Assembly: GCA_947685225.1 (NCBI GenBank)
Contig: CANTUV010000003.1
Coordinates: forward strand, 6,766,001 to 6,830,000
Source: Garcia nutans
Taxonomy: Eukaryota > Streptophyta > Magnoliopsida > Malpighiales > Euphorbiaceae
DNA length: 64,000 bases
Reading direction: 5' to 3'
The position numbers and the translations under genes are program-made. Positions 1-10,747 of this stretch are shown in pieces. The notes under the pieces are model-generated. The model made no database searches. It was given only the letters and a program-made list of their open reading frames with translations, and was not told the DNA's origin. The first letter of the stretch is position 1. Every line of letters starts with the position of its first letter.

Positions 1-1030
1 CATTTGTAATTCTAGTTGTAACGATTATAAGTTCTCAAAGTGTAAAGGATTTCTTATAAAAGTTAACCCTAACAAGTAGTGTAATAAATTTATTTGATTA
101 TATGATAAAATTTGTGTGATACTAAGTGTTGGTTAGGAATTGTTTATTTGAAGTGTTGTGCATAATTTAATGTTATTAATAACTAATGGATTGCCCAAAA
201 CATACTGATTTTAAATCTAGCTTGAGATTGAGTGGCTAGCCAAAGGGAGGATATCCAAAGTGATAGTGGACACTCTGTGTCATCATACTCAGTGGGCATT
301 CGTGCCATAGTGGGCCATTGGCCAAAATTTTATACAATGGGCATTAAATTGCCAACAGTGACCCGTTATCCAAATCTAGAATCTGAGTTCGGTGTGTATG
401 GGCATAATTAAAGAAGTTATCTACTTTGAAAATAATGTGTTATATGATTATTGTTAAATTAATCGATTTTGCATATAATTGTGTTTAGTATTTCAAGGTT
501 TAATAGATTTATTACTTTCTTTACTAAATGTTCTGAAAGTAAGATTTTTCATTATTTCTAAACTATTTAATGTATAGATCTCTTTTCTTTAATTTTTACT
601 TAAGCACCACTAAGCTTTGCTTAGCGTGTTAGAATTGTTTTCTGATACGCATATCAAACGAGGAGAGTTGATACTGCAGAGTGAGAGATATACATTTCTG
701 ATCAACTGTATCACCAAGGTTCAATGAACAATATTGTAAATATTGTATTCTATATAGTTCACATGGCAATATTTTGTAATTTTGTATGACAGTTATACTA
801 GTTTGAGAGTAATTTGAGAATTTTATAATAATGTAAGTTATCATTAAGAGTTCTTTATAAATTAATAGATATATGTGTGCATTATAGAAAGCTTAACAAC
901 TGCATTAATGCTTAGAAGTATTTTGACCTTATTTCTTTAATACATGCATAGACATATATATAGACAATTGTGAATGCTAGGTGACATCTCCTATGTAGGT
1001 AAGTGTATGGGCTATGTAGGGGGTGTTACA
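1..1030 (+). repeat. E1 5' LTR (right part only)
   Basis: Matches 22385-23403 closely and ends GGGTGTTACA directly before a primer site. The left half lies outside the window. It contains a stem-loop CTAAGC-TTT-GCTTAG (610-624), a feature also found in the LTRs of S, E5 and G. It also has an imperfect run of GGGCATT/TGCCA units at about 285-360. Confidence 0.93.
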
Positions 1031-1035
1031 TTTAG

Positions 1036-1050
1036 TGGTATCAGAGCAAG
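1036..1050 (+). other. E1 primer binding site
   Basis: TGGTATCAGAGC starts five bases after the LTR end. This is the usual plant chromovirus site, complementary to the 3' end of initiator methionine tRNA. The same sequence follows the LTRs of E5 and G. Confidence 0.88.
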
Positions 1051-1169
1051 TTTAGCTGGTTCTATGTTTTGGGTTAAAAGAAAAGAGAAGTACAACTGTT
1101 ATTGCTATGTGGACTGTATAATTGAATAAATGTTTGATTCAATTGATTTTTAATGTTTAAAGGTATAAG

Positions 1170-2244
1170 ATGGCCTTTGAATCCCATCAAGGTGCCAAGG
1201 ATCAAGTTGCGTCCTCACACAATCAAGCTAGTGTGGGAAATCAATAGCCATCGGAATCTTCTGCGGAACAAATTCCATAAGACCCCCAATTTGTGAGAAA
1301 TATGGGGGAAATTCTTAGACAAATTGTAAGAGTTGCTCCTACTGTGCAACTTCCACCGCTAGTTCCCCAAAGATCTCCATTGGAGAGAATTAGAAAATTG
1401 GGAGCAAAATATTTTAAAGCTCGTGATACTGATGAGTCTTCAATAGCAGAGTATTGGAGGGAGAGGATTGTGAGAGTTTTTGATATTCTGCATTGTACTG
1501 ATGAGGAAAGATTACAGTGTACAGTTTCCTTGTTGTAAAAACAAGCTTTTCCCTAGTGGGATACAAAGCATAAAGGTATACCCGCAGGTAGACTTGCTTG
1601 GGCATTTTTCCAAGAAGAATTTAAAAAAGAATATATTAGTGAGATTTATTTAGAGGAGAAGCATCGGGAGTTTTTGTATCTTAAACAAAGGCAATTATCT
1701 ATGTTTGAATATGAGAGGCAGTTTGTTTACCTCAGCAAATATTTTTCAGAGTTAGTTGTATCTGAGGAAGAGAAGTGTAAGCGGTTTGAACAAGGTTTGA
1801 ACAGTCAAATTCGGGTATATTTAGTAGCGATGAGGATTAAAGAGTTTTCCACTCTTGTTAATGCGGCAGTGGCTATAGAAAATGAGATTAAACAAGAGTA
1901 GGGAAGAAAACAACAATCAAAGAAGGGATTTTCTAGTGAACAACAACAAGGTGGCCAGAAAAGACAAAGAAATATTCAAGCCCAAACTCAAGGGGTTTAG
2001 TAGAGGAAGTGGAGCTAGTTTTCATAAATCTAGAGGCAGTAGATTTGGAGTGGCTACAGGCTCTTCTTCAAGAGTTGTTACTACACCTTGTCAATATTAT
2101 GGTAAGGGCCATGCAAGTGAAGATTGTTGGTATAAAAAGGGGGCTTATTTGAAATGTGGTTCTTTGGAGCATAAAATCAGAGATTGTCCAACAATAAAAG
2201 AATTAAAAGTTGTGGAAGGACAAAATTCTATACAGATGTCTTAG
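1170..2244 (+). pseudogene. gag: E1 gag (capsid/nucleocapsid), broken
   Basis: The frame starts at ATG 1170 (MAFESHQG) and holds a Retrotrans_gag-type region: the AEYWRERI-like helix, the FFQEEFKKEY motif and FEQGLNSQIRVYL. A basic linker and zinc knuckles follow at about 2090-2200. Stops interrupt it near 1247, 1278, 1537, 1551 and 1899, several of them one transition from Gln or Trp codons. In the first knuckle the second Cys is Tyr (CQYYGKGHASEDC), also a G-to-A change. The product would package the element RNA, but no working protein can be made from this copy. Confidence 0.85.
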
Positions 2245-2672
2245 TCTAGTCGTAAGACAGGTAGAGGTGGTCGACCCAGTGTTAGTCAGCAAAGAGGATC
2301 TGAAACAGTGGATAGACCTCAGACTCGAGGCAGTGCTCCAGCTAGGGCTTATGCCATGAAAGCTGTGGAGGACCAGGATGCTCCTGATGTTGTAGTTGGT
2401 AAATTTTCTTTACTTGGTCTTGATGTGTATGCATTATTAGATCTTGGTTCTACACATTCTTATATTTGTACAACTATAGCTTCAAGGAAGAAAATGTTTG
2501 TTGATAAATGTTTAGGTCATTTTTGTACTAGTTTTTAGTATGATTTTATGTGTGTTTTAGTTAAAGTTTTGATTAATTTGTGTTTTAAGTGTGTTTTAAG
2601 TGTTGTTTTTAGGTTTAGGTGCAAAAACACCCTTGGAAGATCAAACAGGGCAAGAAAAGCATGAACCAAGCA

Positions 2673-3052
2673 AGACATGGCCAAGCCAAATCAGGCTTGG
2701 CTGTGTCCCTCAAAGATTGAAGAGGGCAGAGAGAGACACACCCAGAGACACGGCCAAGCCTCTGGCCGTGTCACACTCAAAGAACAAATCAAAGTACAAG
2801 CCAAAGAAGAGAAGGAAAAGAAGGAAAATGAGCAACAGAAGTGGACACACCCAGTGACACGGCCAGCAAGCTTGGCCGTGTCCCATTTCATGCCAAGAAC
2901 AAAAGAGCAAGCAAAGAAGGAAAGAAAAGAAGCAGAGACGGACACGGCCAAGAGACACGGCCAAGCCAACCTTGGCTTGGCCGTGTCACCTCATGGAAAG
3001 AAGAAAAAATTGCAAGAGACACGGCCAAGCTACTCTTGGCTTGGCCGTGTCA
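2673..3052. repeat. Array of GACACGGCC...GGCCGTGTC dyads in X
   Basis: At least four inverted pairs of GACACGGCCAAGC and GCTTGGCCGTGTC lie in 380 bp, for example 2970-2987 and 3019-3050, with purine-rich spacers. They are much more GC-rich than the surroundings. Related arrays occur in the LTRs of E1, S and E5. Confidence 0.85.
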
Positions 3053-3550
3053 CACCAAATATTTCTGATTTCTTTTGCACGAAGTGGGGAACAAGTGGGA
3101 GACAATGCCTTTTGCTTGCCTAAAGAAATATTAAACAAATAAAAAGTGGGGAACAAAGTGAAATGGTGTGAGTTGGAAGGCATGGGTGTTGATTTTTGAA
3201 TGAATTAAAAGGAGAGGAAGAGGAAAATGGAGAGTTCTTGGCTTCTTGGAGCAAAATTTCTGCAAAAAATGTGGGAGAGGGAGAGAGTGACACTCTCCCT
3301 TGTCCCTTCACCTCCAACCTCCATTTCCATTCTCTCCACCTTCTCCATCTTCCATTGATAAGATTTTTGAGGTTCTTTGGGATAAATTGGGTTAACAAGC
3401 TCTTGAAGGTCGAAGAAGCTTCATTGAAGGGATTGGTGACTTGAGAAAGCTCAATTCCATCTTCCAAAGGCAAAATCAATTGAAGAGTTGGTGACTTGAG
3501 AAAGCTCCATCCAAAGGTTTGGTGACTTGAGAAAGCTCCATTCCACATTG

Positions 3551-3995
3551 CAAAGGGGAATCAACCATTAAAGAGGGCTTGAGTTCTTCATCAAATACAT
3601 CAAGTGGAGCTAGGAAGAAGACTATCAATCCTACTCTTGGCATCTTCACAAGGGGTTTTTCTATTCTCTCTTTTAATTCATTTCTATTGTTGTTGTTGTA
3701 TTAAGAGATTGATATTGCAATGAACAATTTGTATTTGTTTTATATTGAGTTGAATGAATGTGTTAAAGAGATGATATTGCAAAAGGGGAATCAACCATTG
3801 AAGAGGGCTTGAGTTCTTCATCAAACATCAAAGTGGAGCTAGGAGGAAGACTAGTTATCGTACTCTTGGCATCTACAAGGGGTTTTTCTATTCTCTCTTT
3901 TAATTCATTCTTATTGTTTTTGTTTTATTAAGAGATTGATATTGCAATGAACAATTTGTATTTGATTTATATTGAGTTGAATGAATGTTTTAAAT
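3551..3995 (+). repeat. Tandem duplication of about 225 bp in X
   Basis: The stretch from 3551 (CAAAGGGGAATCAACCATTA) recurs from 3780 with scattered differences, including the shared GGGCTTGAGTTCTTCATC and TTAAGAGATTGATATTGCAA segments. It is a local duplication inside the insert, with no coding sense. Confidence 0.85.
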
Positions 3996-5062
3996 TGATG
4001 ATGTTGAACTAAAAACCCATGTTTAGGGTATGTAGTATATTTGATTGAATGTCTTGATTTGATATTTCCATTGATATTCCTTGTTGATTGGTTGATTGTA
4101 TTGCATTAAATGCTAGGTTGATAGATTAGCTACCTATTGACCTTTGAATATTGGATGACGGACCGAGAGGTGAAATCCGATATCGAAACTATATAATCGA
4201 CCACCCTATAAATGAATTAGAAATATAAGTTCTAGGGTTTTATTAATTTGGTAATGTAAAAGAATTGGTCATTGCTAATTCATGAATGTGAGAACTAATG
4301 GATGGGTAATTGACAAATTAATCTTAAGGAACAAATTAATTTATAAGGTTATGTTAATGGACAATTGAGAATTGAGCTTTGATTGAATGGACCTATGACC
4401 CTAGGCACCTTCCCAAGAATCGATTTGATCTTGTACACCCACACACATTAATCTCTACGCACAGTTAAATTTAGGTTTAATTATTCTCGCACCACTCCAA
4501 ACAACAAACTCTCGCATTTAAATAAATTGTCAATCAAGCTATTACGAACCACACCTTCTTGGGGAAACGACCTTGGGGCAATCACCTTTGCTACAGCTAC
4601 CTCGTATACTTGCGAGTGACGCTTTGTAGTAGTACTTAATTCGAGCACAACAATAAACTTGGTTATGAAATAGAAGTTACAAATCCCGTAGGACATAATG
4701 TGAAGGTAAATAGAGTATATCGAAATTGTCCACTTAGAGTTCATGATATAGAGCTTTCTGCTGATTTGATTGAACTACCATTCCATGACTTTGATGTAAT
4801 CTTGGGAATGGATTGGTTATCCTGACATCAAGCAGTTATGGACTGCTGTAGTAAAATTGTAACTTGTAAGATTTCAAGTTATGGTGAAATTGTAGTTTGA
4901 GGAGAAAAACAATTTTATCCTTCTAGTTTGATTTTTGCAGCTAAAGCTAGAAGGTTGATTAGGAAGAGATGTGAAGCTTATCTTGCTTATTGTTAATGAT
5001 TCACGACCTTCAAGCAAGGTTTTGGGAGACATACCTACAGTGAGTGAGTTTTCAGATTTTTT

Positions 5063-6410
5063 TTGCAAGAATTACCTGGAATACCACCAGAGAGAGAGGT
5101 AGAATTTGTTATTGATGTAATTCCAGGTACAACACCAATTTCTATTCCACCTTATAGAATGGCACCTCCAGAATTAAAAGAATTAAAGGTGCAACTCCAA
5201 GAATTGCTTGATAAAAGATTTATAAGACCTAGTGTATCATCTTGGGGTGCACCAGTTTCGTTTGTGAAGGAGAAGGATGGTACCTTAAGATTTTGTATAG
5301 ATTATCGACAGTTGAATAAAGTGACTATTAAAAATAAGTACCCGTTACCTGGGATTGATGGCTTGTTTGATCAGTTGAGATGAGCGGGCATTTTCCCTAA
5401 AATTGATCTTAAATCAGGTTATTATCAGATGAAAATTAAAGAAGTAGATATTCCAAAGACAACTTTTAGAACTCGATATGGACATTATGAATTTTCGGTT
5501 ATGCCCTTTGGTTTAACTAATTCTCCAGCAACTTTTATGGACTTGATGAATCGAGTCTTTAAATCCTATTTAGACCAGTTTGTAGTTGTTTTATTGATGA
5601 TATACTAGTTTATTCTAGAAATAGAGAGGAGCATAATAATCATTTGAAAATTGTACTACAGACACTAAGGGAGAATCAATTGTATGCTAAATTAACGAAG
5701 TGTGATTTTTGGTTGACGGAAGTGGCATTTCTAGGTCATGTAGTGTCAGCTAATGGTATTCGTGTGGATCCAAGTAAAATTGAGACTATTTTGAATTGGC
5801 AGCCACCAAAGAATATAACAGAAATTTGGAGTTTCCTTGGGTTGGCTGGATATTATAGAAGATTTATGCAAGGGTTTTCAAAGATAGCACTTCCATTAAC
5901 TAAGCTCCTTAGAAAAGAAATTAAATTTTAGTCGAATGCTCAGTGTCAAGCTAGTTTTGAACAATTGAAGGCTATATTGACTGAAGCGCCTGTCTTGACC
6001 CAACCGATTCCAGGTAAAGACTATGTTATTTATAGTGATGCTTCTCATCAAGGACTTGGTTGTGTATTGATGCAAGAGGGTAAGGTAATTGCTTATGCTT
6101 CTAGGCGATTAAAATCTCATGAATTGAATTAGCCTACACATGATTTGGAGTTAGCTGCTATTGTATTTGCTCTTAAAATATGGTGACATTACTTGTATGG
6201 TGAAAGATGTTATATTTTCACTAATCATAAAAGTTTGAAATACTTGCCAACATAAAAGGAACTAAATTTAAGGCAGAGAAGATAGATGGAATTGATCAAG
6301 GATTATGATTGTATCATTGACTATCATCTTGGAAAAGCTAATGTGGTAGCCGATGCTAAGCCGAAAGACTTTAGCAGGTATGTTATATATAGAATATTTT
6401 AACATTATAT
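5063..6410 (+). pseudogene. pol: E1 reverse transcriptase and RNase H, broken
   Basis: RT motifs appear in order: IPPYRMAPPELKELK, FVKEKDGTLRFCIDYRQLN, IDLKSGYYQ (first catalytic Asp, after a stop near 5381), FGLTNSPATFMDLMN and the FIDDILVYS box near 5590. The RT connection (WQPPKNITE, FLGLAGYYRRF) and an RNase H with the YSDASHQGLGCVL motif (catalytic Asp) follow. Breaks include a lost base near 5585 and stops near 5930, 6130, 6183, 6254 and 6400. Most stops are one transition from the expected Trp, Arg or Gln codon. The element is dead, but the RT core is still clearly gypsy type. Confidence 0.9.
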
Positions 6411-6432
6411 ATATATAAATTGAATAAACTAA

Positions 6433-7929
6433 ATGATAACATGTGTTATGTTAGCAAAATTGAGGGTTAAACCAACCATTAGGCAAAAAGTAATAGAAAC
6501 TCAGAAACAAAATAAAAAATTGTTAGAACTTTTGAATCAAGTGCATGAAGGGGAAAACCCAGATTTTGTTGTGTCAAAAGAAGGTGGAGTGTATTATAGA
6601 GATCGATTGTGTGTACCAGATGTGAAGGAACTAAAGGAGTGTATTCTTGGTGAAGCTCACAATACTAAGTATATTGTACATCCCAGAAGCAACAAGATGT
6701 ACCAAAATTTGAAATCTCATTATTGGTGGCCTGGTATGAAATGAGATATTACTGAATATGTGACTCGATGTTTAGTATGTCAACCAGTCAAAGCAGAACA
6801 TCAAGTTCCATTGGGTCTTTTGCAACCTATATCAATACTAGAATGGAAGTGGGATAGAATCACTATGGATTTTGTGACTGGTCTTCCAAACACCCAAAAG
6901 AAGCATGATACAATTTGGGTAATTGTTGATCGATTAACCAAATCAACTCATTTCCTTCCCATTCGAGTTGATTATTCAATGAATAGACTTGTAGAGTTGT
7001 ATGTTAAGGAGATAGTCAAGCTTCATGGAGTACCAATGTCTATTATTTCAAATTGAGACCCTCGCTTTACTTTAAGATTTTGGGAAAGTTTTCAAAAAGC
7101 ATTGGGTACTCGACTTCATTTTAGTACTGCATTTCATCCACAAATAGATGGTTAATCAGAAAGGGTGATACAAATACTTGAGGATATGCTTAGAAGTTGT
7201 GTAATCGATTTTAAAGGTAGCTGGGATAAATATCTGCCTTTAGTAGAATTTGCCTATAACAATAGTTATCAAACGAGTATTGGAATAGCTCTATATGAGG
7301 CACTCTATGGAAGGAAGTATAGAACTCCATTGTGTTGGGTGAAATTGAATGAGAGCAAACTTGTGGGACTAGATCTCATAAAACAAACTGAAGACAAAGT
7401 AAAGCTTATAAAGGATCGATTACAAATTGCAATGGATAGACAAAAATCTTATGTAGATTTGAAACGGTGTGATGTTGAATATAGTGTGGGGGATAAGGTA
7501 TTTTTGAAAATATCACAATGGAAGAAAGTTCTTCGATTTGGAAAGAAAGGTAAATTAAGTCCTAGGTTCATTGGACCATATGAAATACTTGAACGTGTAG
7601 GTCCAGAACCGTATCGACTAGCTTTGCCTCCAGAATTAGCTAAGATTCATAATATATTTCATGTGTCTATGCTTAGATGATATAGATCCAATCCTACACA
7701 TGTGATTCAAGTAGAGTCTATTGAAATTCAGCCAGATTTGAATTATGAAGAATAACTAGTGGCTATCTTAGCTCGTGAAATAAAGGAGTTGCATAATAAG
7801 CGCATTCCTTTAGTAAAAGTGTTGTGGAGGAATCATTCGATAGAGGAAGCCACTTGGGAAAGCGAAGAGACAATGAGACAACAATATCTTGAATTGTTCC
7901 AAGCATCTATAATAGGTAAATTTAGGTAA
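6433..7929 (+). pseudogene. pol: E1 integrase with C-terminal chromodomain, broken
   Basis: An HHCC zinc-binding start (AHNTKYIVHPRSNKMYQ, then CLVCQPVKAEHQ) is followed by the catalytic core: TMDFVTGLP (first Asp), then IISN-stop-DPRF, where IVSDRDPRF is expected. The second catalytic Asp is thus Asn (GAT to AAT) and the next Arg is a stop (CGA to TGA). The glutamate region is disturbed by a stop in DG-stop-SERV. The GKLSPRFIGPYEI motif and a chromodomain-like end (LAREIKELHNKRIPLVKVLW, then EATWE) follow. The frame stops at 7927-7929, four bases before the presumed 3' LTR. The chromodomain in this family steers insertion to heterochromatin. Confidence 0.9.
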
Positions 7930-7932
7930 AAT

Positions 7933-8055
7933 TGTAATGTTAAAAATTTTAGATACAAAACTTTTAATTTAATATTGATAATTAATAGTGAATTGTGATT
8001 CAGTGGTATGGATAAGTGATGTAAATAGTGGATCTCAAAAATATACCGAAGAAAT
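7933..8055 (+). repeat. E1 3' LTR, left piece
   Basis: Begins TGTAATGTT four bases after the pol stop and runs to the GAAAT duplicated by element A. It continues at 21407. The start is inferred from the TGTAA form of other LTRs here, since the matching part of the left LTR lies outside the window. Confidence 0.65.
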
Positions 8056-9444
8056 TGTGAGCGGGGATTTTCGCCCCCACTCCCGATGGAATGGTTCTTG
8101 CGACTTCGGCACTGAGCCTTAGAGAACACGGACCTAAGTTCAGAGAAAATGGAGTCGCCACCCAGACTGGCCAAGAAAAAAGAAAGGGGTGGATGACTCG
8201 ATTCCTAAGGAATCCTCAACCCCCTAATGGGTTTGAAAAGTTGGGTACGTGTACAACTCCTGGTTCATTGGAACCGGCCTCCTTTACAGGTCTTAATATT
8301 ATAAAATTATTAAATATAACAATATTATCCATATTACACACAATAATTAAAATAAAGCATCGATATATATTGAAAATCAAAACAATGTCCAAACAAAACA
8401 AATAAATGGACACCCATCCGAAGATGGAAACATGTCCTTACATCCCATGCCTAAATAGGCACCCACCGAAAGGTAGAAACATGTCCTTTACATTGGTTCT
8501 AAGATAGAAAAGTAATTTAAATTACATGATATTTAATTAATGAGATACCCACGAAGTGGAAACATACCTCTTACAACATTTGGAAATCTAAATAAATCGA
8601 TAAAAGTAAATAACCATTCATCATAAATCAATCATTCATCGAAGGTATTAAACATCAATAGAAAATAAACATCCATCCATGATAAATTAAATAAACCAAG
8701 CATTGAACTTAAATAAATTAAAGCATATAAAATAAATCAAAGCATAATCAAATATAAAATTGAATAAAGCAAATAAAGATGGATTGAATTGTTTGTTTGC
8801 TCTCTTAAAAAATTAGATTGATTCAAAGTTTTCCTTCTCTCCTCCAAATCCGATCCAATTTTCTTTTCTTTTTTCTTCCTCCTTTTTTCCTACCCTTTTG
8901 GTGTTGTTTTAGTCCTTATTTATAGAAGATTTTTATGGTTAAGTTTAGTTATTTACAAAATATAACATTCATTAAGAAAAGGAAACCGAAACCTAATTGT
9001 ATTAGGTTTTGAAAAAATTTGCATCCGAAAAATTTCGCTGGTGAAAAAAAACTGCTGCGAAAAAGTTGCGCTAGCAAAAAAAATTGTTGAGGAAAAAATG
9101 CGCTGGCAAAAAAGTTGCTGCAGCTAGCTGCTACAGTGGACAAGAATTGGCCTGCAGGCCATTTCATCCGCAGGAAACTCCTGTGGGCGAAATGGCCCAC
9201 GGCCATTCGCCCCAGCGCTGATTTTCAGTGACTATTTTTTCGTCTCCAATTTTTTCGCCGCCGATTTTTATTTTTATTTTTATTTATTTTTTATTAATAA
9301 AAATTAGATACTAAAGTAAATATTATTTAATTAAGATAACAAAAATTGTTTTGGACTAATTAAAATATTTTGGACAACACAAAAATTATTTTTGGCAAAT
9401 TAAAATATATTGGACCAGACTGGGTCAAAAATTAAGGGCCTACA
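8056..9444 (-). repeat. A 3' LTR (1.39 kb, with internal deletion)
   Basis: Matches the A 5' LTR at 19170-21406 but lacks about 0.78 kb: AAAGAT at 8779 joins GGATTGAATTG, sequence that sits near 20718 in the longer copy. The minus-strand TATA candidate CTATAAATAAGG is at about 8918-8929. A GC-rich U3 dyad lies at about 9150-9205. Confidence 0.92.
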
Positions 9445-9460
9445 GTTTGCCCCCTGCTTG
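9445..9460 (-). other. A polypurine tract
   Basis: Read on the minus strand, CAAGCAGGGGGCAAAC directly precedes the LTR start TGTAGG. The same tract precedes TAT LTRs at 41884-41899 (+) and 45349-45364 (-). It fits the primer for plus-strand DNA synthesis. Confidence 0.85.
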
Positions 9461-9529
9461 AATGATCTGAGACTTTAGTGAAAGAGAGTGAAATGCAATA
9501 AGACTTAATTTTTGAGATGGTTGAGATTT

Positions 9530-10379
9530 TGGGTTCTGGACCCGGTTCGAGTTCTGGACTGAAGGATAATTTTAGGTTTTGGACTTAAGTATAATTTTAG
9601 GTTCTGGACCTAAGAAAATTTGAGTTCTGGACCCTAGCTATGTTCTAGACTTAGAAGAGATTCTAGGTTCTGAACCTAAGGATAATTTGGGTTCTGGACC
9701 CAAGCTAAGTTCTGGACTTAAAAGAGATTCTAGGTTCTGGACCTAAGGAAAATTTGGGTTCTGGACCCGAGGTAAGTTCTGGACTTAAAAGAGATTCTAG
9801 GTTCTAGACCTAAGTAAAATTTGGGTTCTGGACCAGAGCTAAGTTCTGAACTTAGAAGAGATTCTAGGTTCTAGACCTAAGGATAATTTGGGTTCTGGAC
9901 CTGAGCTAAGTTCTGGACTTAGAAGAGATTCTAGGTTCTGGACCTAAGGAAAATTTGGATTCTGGACCCGAGCTAAGTTCTGGACTTAAAAGAGATTCTA
10001 GGTTCTGGACTTAAGGAAAATTTGGGTTCTGGACCTGAGCTAAGTTCTGGACTTAAAAGAGATTCTAAGTTCCAAACCTAAAGAAAATTTGGATTCTGGA
10101 CCTGAGCTAAGTTCTGGACTTAAGAAAGATTCTAGGTTCTGGACCTAAGGGTAATTTTGGGTTCCGGACCCGAGCTAAGTTCTGGACTTAGGAAAGATTC
10201 TAGGTTCTAGACCTAAAGAAAATTTGGATTCTGGACCCGAGCTAAGTTGTGGACTTAGGAAAGATTCTAGGTTCTGGAACTAAGGGTAATTTGGATTCTG
10301 GACCCGAGTTAAGTTCTGAACTTGGAAAAGATTCTAGGTTTTGGACCTAAAGAAAATTTTGGTTCTGGAACCGAGCTAA
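9530..10379 (-). repeat. Hairpin tandem array of element A (about 67-bp unit)
   Basis: About twelve units of roughly 67 bp, each built of three sub-units with the constant loop TCTGG: TAGGT-TCTGG-ACCTA, TTGGGT-TCTGG-ACCCAA (or CCGA) and TAAGT-TCTGG-ACTTA. Arms differ between sub-units but stay complementary, so each can fold into a short stem. The array lies just upstream of the purine tract and 3' LTR in element orientation, thus in the 3' untranslated part of the genomic RNA. Tandem repeats at this place are known in some Tat elements. Confidence 0.93.
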
Positions 10380-10541
10380 TAATTTAATTTTTTTTTATTT
10401 CAAAAAGTTTGGCTAATTTTTATGCACGTCTTCTCCTTGCCCCTGCTTGTAAAAATACTTATATACACACAACCATTTGAATGATTAAAGTGAATAATTG
10501 AATTTACTACTTATTTACTGTGTAGCCACTATTCATGCACT

Positions 10542-10702
10542 ATTTACTATTCATAAATAGTAACTTACTATTTAGAAATAGTACTATAGTATTTACTATT
10601 GGCAATAGTAATTTACTATTCCTCAATAGTAATTTACTATTCATAAATAGTAAAATTTACTATTCTTGAACAGTAAAGCTTACTATTCATGAACAGTAAA
10701 AC
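10542..10702 (+). promoter_or_regulatory. Array of TTACTATT/AATAGTAA palindromes upstream of aORF1
   Basis: About seven imperfect palindromes of the form TTACTATT-N3-4-AATAGTAA follow each other just before the aORF1 TATA box, the last two in a variant ending GAACAGTAA. The position suggests an upstream regulatory region for the antisense gene; a function as operator or structured RNA is inferred only. Confidence 0.75.
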
Positions 10703-10739
10703 TTACTTTTGAATTTTGGTTTTTTCCTTGTCGTTTCTC

Positions 10740-10747
10740 TATATAAA
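10740..10747 (+). promoter_or_regulatory. aORF1 TATA box
   Basis: TATATAAA lies 106 bp before the aORF1 ATG at 10846, within CTCTATATAAACCC. The aORF2 TATA box has the same sequence and the same distance to its ATG. Confidence 0.7.

Larger units (their letters stand above)
2524..4652. mobile_element. X: LTR-like insertion (probable solo LTR) inside the E1 protease
   Basis: This 2.13 kb of non-coding sequence interrupts an otherwise continuous protease frame. It begins TGTACTAG and ends GCACAACA, so it has TG...CA termini, and I see no coding domain inside. Its tail (about 4540-4652, with the ACGACCTTGGGG and TACTTGCGAGTGACG stretches) resembles the end of plant gypsy LTRs in my memory, which is a weak basis. 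The flanks do not give a clean 5-bp duplication; instead about 15 bp is imperfectly repeated. It could be a solo LTR with a disturbed flank or another kind of insert. Short reading frames inside come from repeated GACACGGCC motifs and are not genes. Confidence 0.55.
2308..4900 (+). pseudogene. E1 aspartic protease, split by insert X
   Basis: The left half (2308-2523) has the chromovirus protease start: VVVGKFSLLGLDVYALLDLGSTHSYI, with the catalytic Asp in a DLGS motif where DSG/DPG is usual (motif given here only in part: LLDLGSTHSYI). The right half resumes at about 4667 with NPVGHNVKVNRVYRNC and reaches DVILGMDWL. Between them is X (2524-4652). Flanking sequence is similar on both sides of X, ATAAATGTTTAGGTCAT on the left and ATAAACTTGGTTAT on the right. 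Confidence 0.8.

Noticed and set aside
2600..3123. Several overlapping frames on both strands in insert X
   Set aside because: They arise from the GC-rich GACACGGCC dyads; no domain and no agreement with any known protein.
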